Below are positions 1-5,368 of a DNA stretch of 7,574 bases, piece by piece (the stretch's first letter is position 1; the number at the start of each line of letters is the position of its first letter). The stretch comes from Gallionella sp. Lineage in GTDB: Bacteria; Pseudomonadota; Gammaproteobacteria; Burkholderiales; Gallionellaceae. The translations under genes and the position numbers were made by a program. The stretch covers positions 1-7,574 of the forward strand of contig JADGRM010000107.1 in the NCBI GenBank assembly GCA_017880945.1. The letters run 5' to 3'. A model generated the notes under the pieces. It did not search any database, had not been told where the DNA came from, and saw only the letters and a list, made by a program, of their open reading frames with translations.

Positions 1-848
1 GCGACGGTGGCCACGCCGTTGTAGATGCCGTCCAGCAGCAGGCCTTGCACCGCTTGCGGCAGGCCGCCCAGCAGCGGCACCAGCGCAGTCTCGCGCAGCC
101 AGGTGAACAGTGCGGCGATGCCGGTTTGCAGCGGCTGGCCAAAGATGAATATGCCCTGGAACAGCAGATACATCACGGCGAAGAAGATCGGCAGCCCCAG
201 CCACGGATGCAGTATCACGCTATCCAGTTTTTCGGTGAGGTTGTCCGACAGCCGCGCGGGGACTTGCACGGTATGCTTCAGCACGCGCGCCATTTCCGTT
301 TCGAGATGTCCGTCCTGTTCCAGCTGGCTGCGCAGATGCTCCGCCATGCCGGGCGTGGGGTAACGCAATGCTTTGGTGATGGCTTGCAGCGCTTCGGGAT
401 AGCCGCTGCCGTATTTTGCGCTGAGCAGGAAGATCGGCATTTCCAGCAGCGCGGACATTTTTGCCACATCGACGCTGATGCCGAATTTCTTCGCTTCGTC
501 TGCCATGTTGAGCATCACCACGATGTTCAGGTCGAGCTGCTTGAGTTGCAGCAGCAGACTCATCTGGCGTTCGATCTGCGTGGTGTTGACGATGACCAGT
601 GCGAGGTCGGGGACGTTGTCGTGCAGGAAGTGGCGCACCACCTGTTCGTCGTCGGAAAAGCCGTGCAGGTCGTAGATACCGGGCAGATCGATGATCTCCA
701 CCATGCCTTCGCCCAGCAATATCTTGCCGCTGAGCAGTTCGACCGTGATGCCCGGCCAGTTGCCGACGCGCGCAGCGCCGCCGGTCATGCGGTTGAACAG
801 CGTGGATTTGCCGGTGTTGGGCATACCGAGCAAAGCAATACGTTTCAT
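1..848 (-). CDS. feoB: Ferrous iron transport protein B, N-terminal 282 residues (3' end beyond the window)
   Basis: FeoB is the inner-membrane Fe(II) transporter with a cytoplasmic G-protein domain. Reading leftward from the ATG at 846-848, the G motifs are all visible: G1 GMPNTGKS (residues 8-15), the GNWPGITVE segment carrying G2 Thr35, G3 DLPG (54-57), G4 NMAD (114-117) and G5 SAK (143-145). A helical linker follows, then the first membrane segment at about residues 217-237 (LGLPIFFAVMYLLFQG), which matches the FeoB membrane-domain start. The frame stays open to the left edge, so only the 5' part of a normally 600-800 residue protein is present. G1 has Met where E. coli FeoB has Asn (GNPNSGKT), a mild variation. 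The gene lies downstream of feoA on the same strand after a 149-bp gap holding a REPIN. Only a weak GAG stands before the start, so no strong ribosome binding site is visible. The identity is secure. Confidence 0.96.
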   Translation of the reverse strand, partial: MKRIALLGMPNTGKSTLFNRMTGGAARVGNWPGITVELLSGKILLGEGMVEIIDLPGIYDLHGFSDDEQVVRHFLHDNVPDLALVIVNTTQIERQMSLLLQLKQLDLNIVVMLNMADEAKKFGISVDVAKMSALLEMPIFLLSAKYGSGYPEALQAITKALRYPTPGMAEHLRSQLEQDGHLETEMARVLKHTVQVPARLSDNLTEKLDSVILHPWLGLPIFFAVMYLLFQGIFIFGQPLQTGIAALFTWLRETALVPLLGGLPQAVQGLLLDGIYNGVATV

Positions 849-879
849 CTCAAATTGCCCATTAGATTATTCGTGCTTT

Positions 880-937
880 GTAGGAGCCCGATTTATCGGG
901 CGATCCAGAAACATCGCGCAATGAATTGCGCTCCTAC
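880..937. repeat. REPIN: two inverted REP palindromes between feoA and feoB
   Basis: Two REP units face each other. Unit 1 (880-904) has head GTAGGAG, then a CCCGAT/ATCGGG hairpin with a TT loop (887-900), then CGAT. Unit 2 on the other strand (937-912) has the same GTAGGAG head, a GCGCAAT/ATTGCGC hairpin with a 2-nt loop (916-931), then CGATG. The outer ends GTAGGAGC (880-887) and GCTCCTAC (930-937) are perfect inverted repeats. Heads and tails are conserved while the stem bases differ but still pair, which is the mark of REP sequences mobilised by RAYT (TnpA-REP, Y1 transposase) enzymes that recognise a GTAG/GTGG head. In the feoAB transcript the pair would form a strong structure. No RAYT gene and no second copy are in this window. 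Confidence 0.85.
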
Positions 938-997
938 GGGTGCCCGGCCAAAAGTTTTTCGGACAATTGCGTTTTCTTTCGAGTGGATTAACGCGGT

Positions 998-1231
998 TCA
1001 TAATTTTTCCACGCTGATTTTTGCCGCTTCACTGCGCCGCAGCATGACGTCGGTGGTGCCGATGCGCACTTGCAGGGGGCCGGAGAAGCTGGCTTTGCGG
1101 ATCATCTCGATCTGTTTTCCAGTGCGGAAGCCCAGGGCGAGCAGGCGCAGGTGAAGTGCTTCTTCGGCATGTATCGAGGCGATAGTGGCTATATCGCCGG
1201 GATGCAGCGCGGCAAGGGTTGTTGCAGACAT
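998..1231 (-). CDS. feoA: Ferrous iron transport protein A
   Basis: FeoA is a small cytoplasmic SH3-like protein that works with FeoB in Fe(II) uptake. The 77 residues match the family length and pattern: LHPGDIATIASI near the start (9-20), then LRLLALGFRTGKQIEMI in the middle (positions 28-44), the typical FeoA 'RLLxLGhxxGxxIxhh' core, and a C-terminal strand with VRIGTTDVMLRRSEA. The start ATG at 1229-1231 is preceded three codons upstream by an in-frame TAA, so no longer version exists. I see no Shine-Dalgarno match just upstream, which is odd for an operon's first gene. feoB follows on the same strand after a REPIN. It is divergent from dapA, about 157 bp from the chosen dapA start. Confidence 0.93.
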   Translation of the reverse strand: MSATTLAALHPGDIATIASIHAEEALHLRLLALGFRTGKQIEMIRKASFSGPLQVRIGTTDVMLRRSEAAKISVEKL

Positions 1232-1246
1232 GATGATGGCTTAATT

Positions 1247-1285
1247 CAAAAGTGAGGGCATTATTTCACAGTCGTGTGACTTTTG
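1247..1285. promoter_or_regulatory. Nested inverted repeats in the feoA/dapA divergent gap
   Basis: CAAAAGT (1247-1253) and ACTTTTG (1279-1285) are perfect 7-bp inverted repeats that enclose a second palindrome, TCACA-GTCG-TGTGA (1266-1279). The set overlaps the candidate feoA promoter and lies just upstream of the candidate dapA promoter, so it could be an operator for feoA. No known regulator motif fits: a CRP site would have the half-sites in the opposite order. Confidence 0.3.
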
Positions 1286-1289
1286 TCGC
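1260..1289 (-). promoter_or_regulatory. Candidate feoA promoter
   Basis: On the minus strand, AATAAT (1265-1260) is a one-mismatch -10 box, with GCGACA (1289-1284) as a -35 box 18 nt away. This would start transcription about 20 nt before the feoA ATG. A TCACA-GTCG-TGTGA palindrome (1266-1279) lies in the spacer. I looked for a Fur box, as expected for feo genes, and did not find a convincing one. This is a pattern match only. Confidence 0.35.
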
Positions 1290-1297
1290 GCAGCCCT

Positions 1298-1325
1298 TTG
1301 GGGTGCGGCCTTAATACGGTAGAAT
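1298..1325 (+). promoter_or_regulatory. Candidate dapA promoter
   Basis: TAGAAT (1320-1325) is a one-mismatch -10 box with a weak TTGGGG -35 box (1298-1303) 16 nt upstream. The TAGAATGCCTCC context resembles sigma-70 promoters of betaproteobacteria. Transcription would begin near 1332, giving a leader of about 55 nt before the chosen dapA start. Confidence 0.45.
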
Positions 1326-1388
1326 GCCTCCTTTATTTTTTCAGCCAAGCAAAGAATGGTGAGTCCGGGAATGATAAGCAAAGGGAAA

Positions 1389-2264
1389 ATGATCACAGGC
1401 AGTATGGTTGCAATCGTCACCCCGATGCAGGAAGACGGCAGCCTCGATATGGCGGCGTTCCGCGGACTGATCGATTTTCACATCGCGCAGGGCACGGATG
1501 GCATCGTGGTGGTCGGCACGACCGGTGAATCGCCCACCGTGAACGTGGAAGAACACGAGTTGCTGATCGCCGAGGCGGTAAAGCACGCTGCCAAGCGCAT
1601 ACCGATCATCGCCGGAACCGGCGCGAATTCCACCAAGGAGGCCATCGAGCTGGCGTCCTTTTCGAAAAAGGCCGGCGCTGATGCTTCGCTGACGGTGGTG
1701 CCCTATTACAACAAGCCGACCCAGGAAGGTTTGTATCTGCACTTCAAGGCCATTGCCGAGGCGGTGGATATGCCGCACATCCTGTACAACGTGCCGGGAC
1801 GCACCGTGGCCGACATGAACAACGACACGGTGCTGCGCCTGGCGCAGATTTCCAACATCGTCGGCATCAAGGATGCGACCGGCAACATCGAGCGCGGCAG
1901 CGATCTGTTGCAGCGCGCGCCGAAAGATTTTGCGGTATACAGCGGTGACGATGCCAGCACGCTGGCGTTGATGCTGCTCGGCGCGCACGGCACGATCTCG
2001 GTGACGGCGAACGTCGCGCCCAAGTTGATGCACGAGATGTGTGTCGCCGCGCTGAACGGCGAGGTCGCCAAGGCGCGCGAGATCAATTTCCGTTTGCTCG
2101 GCTTGCATCGCAACCTGTTCGTCGAAGCCAACCCGATCCCGGTGAAGTGGGCGGTGGCGCGCATGGGCAAGATGAAGAACACGTTGCGCCTGCCGCTCAC
2201 CCCTTTGTCGCCATCCGCATACCCGGTGGTCGAGGAAGCGATGCGTCAGGCTGGTGTGCTTTAG
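1389..2264 (+). CDS. dapA: 4-hydroxy-tetrahydrodipicolinate synthase
   Basis: DapA condenses pyruvate with aspartate semialdehyde, the first committed step to diaminopimelate and lysine. It is a cytoplasmic TIM-barrel tetramer. From the ATG at 1389 the protein is 291 residues (E. coli has 292). The key residues fall at the same numbers as in E. coli: GTTGE with Thr44/Thr45, Tyr133 in LYNVPGR, Arg138, and Schiff-base Lys161 in GIKDATG. This register is why I chose 1389. Two earlier in-frame ATGs exist at 1356 and 1371. The one at 1371 has a well-spaced GGTGAG (1358-1363) and would add six residues, whereas 1389 has AAGGG only 3 nt upstream, so the true start is unsettled. The stop TAG (2262-2264) touches a MITE-like element. 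bamC follows, as it does in many proteobacteria. Confidence 0.97.
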   Translation: MITGSMVAIVTPMQEDGSLDMAAFRGLIDFHIAQGTDGIVVVGTTGESPTVNVEEHELLIAEAVKHAAKRIPIIAGTGANSTKEAIELASFSKKAGADASLTVVPYYNKPTQEGLYLHFKAIAEAVDMPHILYNVPGRTVADMNNDTVLRLAQISNIVGIKDATGNIERGSDLLQRAPKDFAVYSGDDASTLALMLLGAHGTISVTANVAPKLMHEMCVAALNGEVAKAREINFRLLGLHRNLFVEANPIPVKWAVARMGKMKNTLRLPLTPLSPSAYPVVEEAMRQAGVL

Positions 2265-2466
2265 CAGGGCGTTGAAAAACTACTGATGAAACGACTAGCC
2301 ATCTGACTAAGTTGGTAAACTACATCAACTAAGTCATTGGTTATGCGAGGCGATGATGCTGCGTTGGAAACCGTCGAAAAATGCTCATTTACTTTGTGTA
2401 AACTCCGCTTTTTCGCCAATTTCCGCCTTGCCTGATCGCCTCTCGCTACGTTTTTCAATACCCTGC
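2264..2466. mobile_element. MITE-like palindromic element between dapA and bamC
   Basis: A non-coding 203-bp unit bounded by imperfect 17-bp terminal inverted repeats: GCAGGGCGTTGAAAAAC at 2264-2280, and the complement of GCAGGGTATTGAAAAAC at 2450-2466 (15 of 17 match). Inside, 2345-2392 and 2398-2446 are long imperfect complementary arms (GCGAG, GCGAT, GGAAA, CGAAAAA and TTTAC blocks shared) closing on a TTTAC-TTTGT-GTAAA hairpin at 2388-2402. A smaller inverted repeat is at 2304-2336 (10 of 11 pairs). The ends resemble those of DDE-type insertion sequences, with GTTGAAAAA tips. I see no transposase and no clear target duplication. The last G of the dapA stop codon is also the first base of the left repeat. 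Possible roles are a terminator for dapA or an RNA-processing hairpin. Calling it mobile is inference from structure. Confidence 0.65.
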
Positions 2467-2511
2467 GAGTGAATTCTTGAATTAATCATGTCGTACAGCC
2501 GGAGAGAAACA

Positions 2512-3669
2512 ATGAAATTTTTGCAGATCGGGATTACCAGCGCGGTGCTGGTTTCGTTGGTGAGTTGCAGCACGCTGGGAGCCGACGGCAAGCGTATCGA
2601 TTACGGTGCTGCTGCATCGAAAGTGCCGACGCTTGAAGTGCCGCCTGACCTGACCACGCTCGGCGGTAGCGACGATCGCTACAAGATGCCGGGAGAGGGT
2701 GGAGCGGTCGCGACCTATTCGGATTACAGCAAGGGTGGTGCTGCGCAAAGCGGTGGTGCCGGTGCGATATTGCCGGAGATACCGGGTGTGCGCCTGGAAC
2801 GCAACGGTGCGCAGCGCTGGTTGCAGATCAGCGACAAGCCGGAAAATGTCTGGCCTTTGGTCAAAGAGTTCTGGATAGATAACGGACTGAAAATCAAGAA
2901 AGAAGAGCCGGCGGCAGGCGTGATGGAAACCGATTGGGTGGAAAATCGGGCCAAAATCCCGAATGCAAACTTTCGAAATGATAGCGAGCAACGGCTCGAC
3001 GACAAGGTCTATTCTGTTGGTGAGAGCGACCAATATACCACTCGTCTGGAGCGCGGCAAGGACGGAGCGAGTACCGAGGTATATATCACCCAACGCGGCA
3101 TGGAAGAAATGTTTTCCAGTGACAAGAAGGTCTCGCAGTGGCAAGCGCGCGGTAATGATCCCGAGAAGGAAGCGATCATGCTGCAGCGCCTGATGGTGCG
3201 TTTTGGCAGCAGCGAAGCCCGGGCGGCCGATGCATTGAAGGCGACGGCTGCGAGCCCGGTGGCGGCAGCCAGTGCGGTGCCTGCGGCCAGTCCGGTCAGT
3301 GCGCCAGAGCCGGCGGGGACGGCCAGCCTGCGCGAGATTGCCGATGGTAAGACCATCATCGTGGTGAACGATGCGTTCGACAGATCCTGGCGCAGAGTGG
3401 GACTGGCTATCGAAAGCGCGGGTTTGGCCGTGGAAGACAAGGATCGCGAAAAGGGTGTCTACTACCTGCGCCCGATCAAAATGGAGTACGGTTGGCTGGA
3501 CAAGTTGAAGTTCTGGAAGAGCAACGAAGATACCCTCAGGCACTATCGCGTGTATGTCAAGGATGGCGGGACATCGTGCGAAGTGTCTATCGCCGATCAG
3601 AACGGTGCAAGCAACAAGGCAAGCAAACAGATGCTTGAGGCGATGTTTAAAAACATCAGTAAACAGTGA
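2512..3669 (+). CDS. bamC: Outer membrane protein assembly factor BamC (lipoprotein)
   Basis: BamC (NlpB/DapX) is an outer-membrane lipoprotein of the BAM complex, which inserts beta-barrel proteins. The 385-residue product starts with a lipoprotein signal peptide ending in the lipobox LVSC (Cys19). Ser at +2 favours the outer membrane. The 'lasso' segment that binds BamD in E. coli is recognisable (VPTLEVPPDLT, about residues 38-48), followed by a first helix-grip domain at about 85-220 (RNGAQRWLQISDKPENVWPL). An Ala/Pro linker spans about 238-272, and a second helix-grip domain runs to the end (IIVVNDAFDRSWRRVG ... LRPIKMEYGWLDKLKFWK). It is somewhat longer than E. coli BamC (344), mainly through the linker. 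The start at 2512 has GGAGAG 5 nt upstream and gives a clean signal peptide; the in-frame ATG at 2488 would add eight polar residues. dapA lies upstream, as in E. coli. Confidence 0.93.
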   Translation: MKFLQIGITSAVLVSLVSCSTLGADGKRIDYGAAASKVPTLEVPPDLTTLGGSDDRYKMPGEGGAVATYSDYSKGGAAQSGGAGAILPEIPGVRLERNGAQRWLQISDKPENVWPLVKEFWIDNGLKIKKEEPAAGVMETDWVENRAKIPNANFRNDSEQRLDDKVYSVGESDQYTTRLERGKDGASTEVYITQRGMEEMFSSDKKVSQWQARGNDPEKEAIMLQRLMVRFGSSEARAADALKATAASPVAAASAVPAASPVSAPEPAGTASLREIADGKTIIVVNDAFDRSWRRVGLAIESAGLAVEDKDREKGVYYLRPIKMEYGWLDKLKFWKSNEDTLRHYRVYVKDGGTSCEVSIADQNGASNKASKQMLEAMFKNISKQ

Positions 3670-3686
3670 AGTGAGAATTCAGTCCC

Positions 3687-4454
3687 ATGCGTTTTGCTTC
3701 TTTGGGTAGCGGTAGCGAAGGTAACGCGCTACTGGTCGCAGTCGGTCGGACGCAAGTGCTGATGGACTGCGGCTTTGGATTGCAGGACACCGTCACGCGT
3801 CTGGCGCGTCTGGGTGTTTCCCCCGAACAATTGAGCGGCATTGTCGTCACGCACGAACACGGTGATCATGTCAGCGGTGTGGCACGTCTGGCGCGTAAAT
3901 TCAATCTGCCGGTTTGGCTCACGCACGGCACGTTGCGCAGTCAGGAGAAAGCCTTTTCTGATATTGCCAACATCCGGGAAATCGATCCCCAACTGGCGTT
4001 CGCGATCGGCGACATCGAGATCATCCCTTACTCAGTCCCGCACGATGCTGCCGAGCCGGTGCAATTCGTGTTCAACGATGGAACGCGGCGGCTGGGCGTA
4101 TTGACCGATACCGGATGCAGTACGGCGCATATCGAACAGACGCTGAGCGGCTGCGATGCTTTGGTATTGGAGTGCAATCACGATGCTGAAATGCTGATGA
4201 ACAGCGATTACCCGTACAGCCTGAAGCAGCGTGTGGGCGGGCGTTTCGGGCACCTGAACAATCAGGAAGCCGCCGGCATCTTGGCCAGGCTGGATGCGAC
4301 CCGGTTGCAGCACCTGGTCGCCGCGCATCTCAGCCGCAGGAACAATACGCCGGCACTTGCCGTGCGTGCGTTGAGCGTCGCGGCTGCGTGCGAAGAAAGC
4401 TGGGTGGGCGTGGCAACGCAGGAAGACGGCTTTGCCTGGCGCGAAATCGGCTGA
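3687..4454 (+). CDS. YycJ/VicX-like metallo-beta-lactamase-fold hydrolase
   Basis: This 255-residue protein has the full metal-binding set of the metallo-beta-lactamase fold: THEHGDH (His56, His58, Asp60, His61), His119 in VPHDA, Asp141 in LTDTG and His214 in AHLS. The N-terminal FASLGSGSEGNALLV and the ECNHD (162-166) and HLSRRNNTP motifs are those of the YycJ/VicX (COG1235-type) branch. That group is thought to include nucleic-acid-processing enzymes, but the substrate in betaproteobacteria is not established. No signal peptide is seen, so it is likely cytoplasmic. It starts 17 bp after bamC, so cotranscription is likely. A GTGAG at 3671-3675 sits 11 nt from the ATG, a weak ribosome site. 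A strong hairpin terminator follows the stop codon. Confidence 0.9.
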   Translation: MRFASLGSGSEGNALLVAVGRTQVLMDCGFGLQDTVTRLARLGVSPEQLSGIVVTHEHGDHVSGVARLARKFNLPVWLTHGTLRSQEKAFSDIANIREIDPQLAFAIGDIEIIPYSVPHDAAEPVQFVFNDGTRRLGVLTDTGCSTAHIEQTLSGCDALVLECNHDAEMLMNSDYPYSLKQRVGGRFGHLNNQEAAGILARLDATRLQHLVAAHLSRRNNTPALAVRALSVAAACEESWVGVATQEDGFAWREIG

Positions 4455-4473
4455 ATATCGGGACGATGGAAAT

Positions 4474-4501
4474 AATAAAGCCGACTTGCGTCGGCTTTAT
4501 T
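4474..4501. terminator. Bidirectional Rho-independent terminator
   Basis: AATAAAGCCGAC (4474-4485) and GTCGGCTTTATT (4490-4501) form a perfect 12-bp stem with a TTGC loop. T-rich sequence follows on the plus strand, and the A-rich left side gives a U-rich tail when read on the minus strand. It lies 20 bp after the metallohydrolase stop and 22 bp after the convergent lipoprotein stop, so it can end both transcripts. Confidence 0.9.
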
Positions 4502-4523
4502 TATTGCTTAAATTGCGGCTGGA

Positions 4524-4706
4524 TTACTTCTTCATTGCGTCAGCTGCAGCAGGAGCGGCAACAGGGGCAGCAACAGGGGCAGAGGCAGCCTCTGGTGCGG
4601 CTACAGGAGCCGGAGTAACAACTACAGCAGCAGTGGATTCAGCCTTTTTACCACAAGCGGTCAAAGCAAGAGCCAGCAGAGCAGCAACAAGAGCGGTACG
4701 TTTCAT
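4524..4706 (-). CDS. Small Ala/Pro-rich lipoprotein of unknown function
   Basis: The 60-residue product begins with a textbook lipoprotein signal: Lys-Arg, a hydrophobic stretch (residues 4-16), then lipobox LTAC with Cys18. Gly at +2 points to the outer membrane rather than inner-membrane retention. The mature part is only 43 residues: GKKAEST, then Val/Ala/Pro repeats with PVAAP recurring three times (34-38, 44-48 and overlapping 48-52), ending in DAMKK. It has no recognisable fold and is probably an extended tether. The ATG at 4704-4706 is supported by AAGGA (4718-4714), 7 nt away, and by the clean signal peptide; an upstream in-frame ATG at 4796 would destroy the signal. The gene has its own candidate promoter and shares a terminator with the convergent hydrolase gene. 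I do not recognise a specific family. Confidence 0.8.
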   Translation of the reverse strand: MKRTALVAALLALALTACGKKAESTAAVVVTPAPVAAPEAASAPVAAPVAAPAAADAMKK

Positions 4707-4735
4707 TTTAATTTCCTTGAGGGTTGAAAGTTGAG

Positions 4736-4753
4736 GGGCACAAATATTTGCCC
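4736..4753 (-). promoter_or_regulatory. Small hairpin in the lipoprotein mRNA leader
   Basis: In the leader RNA, GGGCA and TGCCC pair around an 8-nt AU-rich loop, 18 nt upstream of the AAGGA ribosome site. An AATGCACCC motif (plus-strand reading) also occurs twice, at 4761-4769 and 4786-4794, exactly 25 bp apart. Function is unknown and the stem is short. Confidence 0.25.
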
Positions 4754-4811
4754 GTATTTTAATGCACCCCAAACAAAAAAATGGGAATGCACCCAAAATC
4801 GAGGGCGGCGC

Positions 4812-4840
4812 ATTCTATCAGTTAACTAAAGGAAATCCAA
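4812..4840 (-). promoter_or_regulatory. Candidate promoter of the small lipoprotein gene
   Basis: On the minus strand, TTGGAT (4840-4835) and TAGAAT (4817-4812) are separated by exactly 17 nt. The GATAGAATGCGCCGCC context is typical of strong sigma-70 promoters in betaproteobacteria. Transcription would begin near 4805, leaving a leader of about 100 nt before the lipoprotein ATG. A closer alternative -10 (TAAAAT, 4761-4756) has no good -35. Confidence 0.55.
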
Positions 4841-4860
4841 CGGATTTTAAACTTTCTTTT

Positions 4861-5352
4861 CTATAAACCCAGCTTGGTGGAGGATATGGCCGGGTGGGAA
4901 GACGTCCATATCTCCATAAAGCGCGATTTCAAGGCGCGCGCGTTTTCAGGGTCATGCTGTGCAAGGATGCCGCGCGGGTCGTCAAAGTGGAAACGGCGCA
5001 CATAATGCGCATCGTCCGCGACAGAAAACGGCTCGGAGATATACTGCAGATTCTTCGGTGTCTGAAAGATGAACATGCTGGTGCCGAATTGGCGCAGCAG
5101 CAGCATCATGCGCGGACATAGCGTGGACAGGTATTGCGTGTCGTGAGTCAGCACGAACAGCCGGTGGGCGGGGCTGGCGAGCAGGAAATTGCGCAGTATC
5201 GAGTAACGCGCTTCGGTGTTGAACCCCATTCCATCGTAATTTTTCTCGAATAGATACAGGTTGTGCTGCGCCAGTTCACACAGCGTATCGAGCGCGGCGA
5301 TATAGTCCACGATGCCGTCCAGCCCGGTATGTTTTAACAGATCATTATTCAT
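4861..5352 (-). CDS. Phospholipase-D-like (DUF7931-type) protein downstream of roxA
   Basis: A 163-residue soluble protein without signal peptide or membrane segment. The pattern is ELAQHNLYLFEKNYDGMGFN (26-45), RYSILRNFLLASPAHRLFVLTHD (49-71), LCPRMMLLLRQFG (78-90), VADDAHYVRRFHFDDPRG (111-128) and ARALKSRFMEIWTSSHP (138-154). This resembles the truncated phospholipase-D-like domain that I associate with DUF7931 proteins: strand-helix units, 'lhDtr', a 'hhhaDxxxyhxR' strand and a final 'F..lW..S' helix. The catalytic HxKxxxxD motif is absent, so enzyme activity is doubtful. The family call is from memory of the pattern. The ATG at 5350-5352 is preceded by AGGGGT (5363-5358). It starts 16 bp after roxA and is probably cotranscribed with it, but the role is unknown. 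Confidence 0.8.
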   Translation of the reverse strand: MNNDLLKHTGLDGIVDYIAALDTLCELAQHNLYLFEKNYDGMGFNTEARYSILRNFLLASPAHRLFVLTHDTQYLSTLCPRMMLLLRQFGTSMFIFQTPKNLQYISEPFSVADDAHYVRRFHFDDPRGILAQHDPENARALKSRFMEIWTSSHPAISSTKLGL

Positions 5353-5368
5353 GAACTACCCCTAAAGT

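Noticed and set aside
45..1154. Long plus-strand open frame of 369 codons across feoB and feoA
   Set aside because: It is antisense to feoB (complete set of G motifs) and feoA. Its His/Gln-rich translation has no domain character, and it runs through the REPIN and the intergenic gap.
1249..1275. Fur box upstream of feoA
   Set aside because: Only one ATAAT-like half hexamer is present. The 19-bp GATAATGATAATCATTATC pattern is not approximated.
1266..1279. TCACA-N4-TGTGA as a CRP/FNR site
   Set aside because: The CRP consensus is TGTGA-N6-TCACA. Here the half-sites are in reverse order with the wrong spacing, so it is kept only as an unassigned palindrome.
1286..1310. GCGCAGCCC/GGGTGCGGC imperfect hairpin as a terminator upstream of dapA
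   Set aside because: The stem is interrupted, no T-run follows, and it overlaps the candidate dapA -35 region.
1341..2108. 255-codon minus-strand frame opposite dapA
   Set aside because: Rich in His, Arg and Gln, as expected of the complement of a GC-rich coding strand; dapA on the other strand is unmistakable.
2261..2591. Short minus-strand frames (65-68 codons) within and beside the dapA-bamC element
   Set aside because: They cover the inverted repeats of the non-coding element or the bamC start, with no ribosome site and no protein pattern.
3226..3330. Ala/Pro-rich stretch in bamC as a low-complexity insertion or frameshift
   Set aside because: The frame is continuous and BamC normally has a flexible linker between its two helix-grip domains; this one is just longer.
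2482..3543. 353-codon minus-strand frame opposite bamC
   Set aside because: Antisense shadow. bamC has a signal peptide, lipobox and both helix-grip domains on the plus strand.
4833..4847. AAATCC-AAC-GGATTT hairpin as a terminator for the PLD-like gene
   Set aside because: Only six base pairs, AT-rich and without a real U tract. It overlaps the -35 of the next promoter, so I do not call a terminator there.
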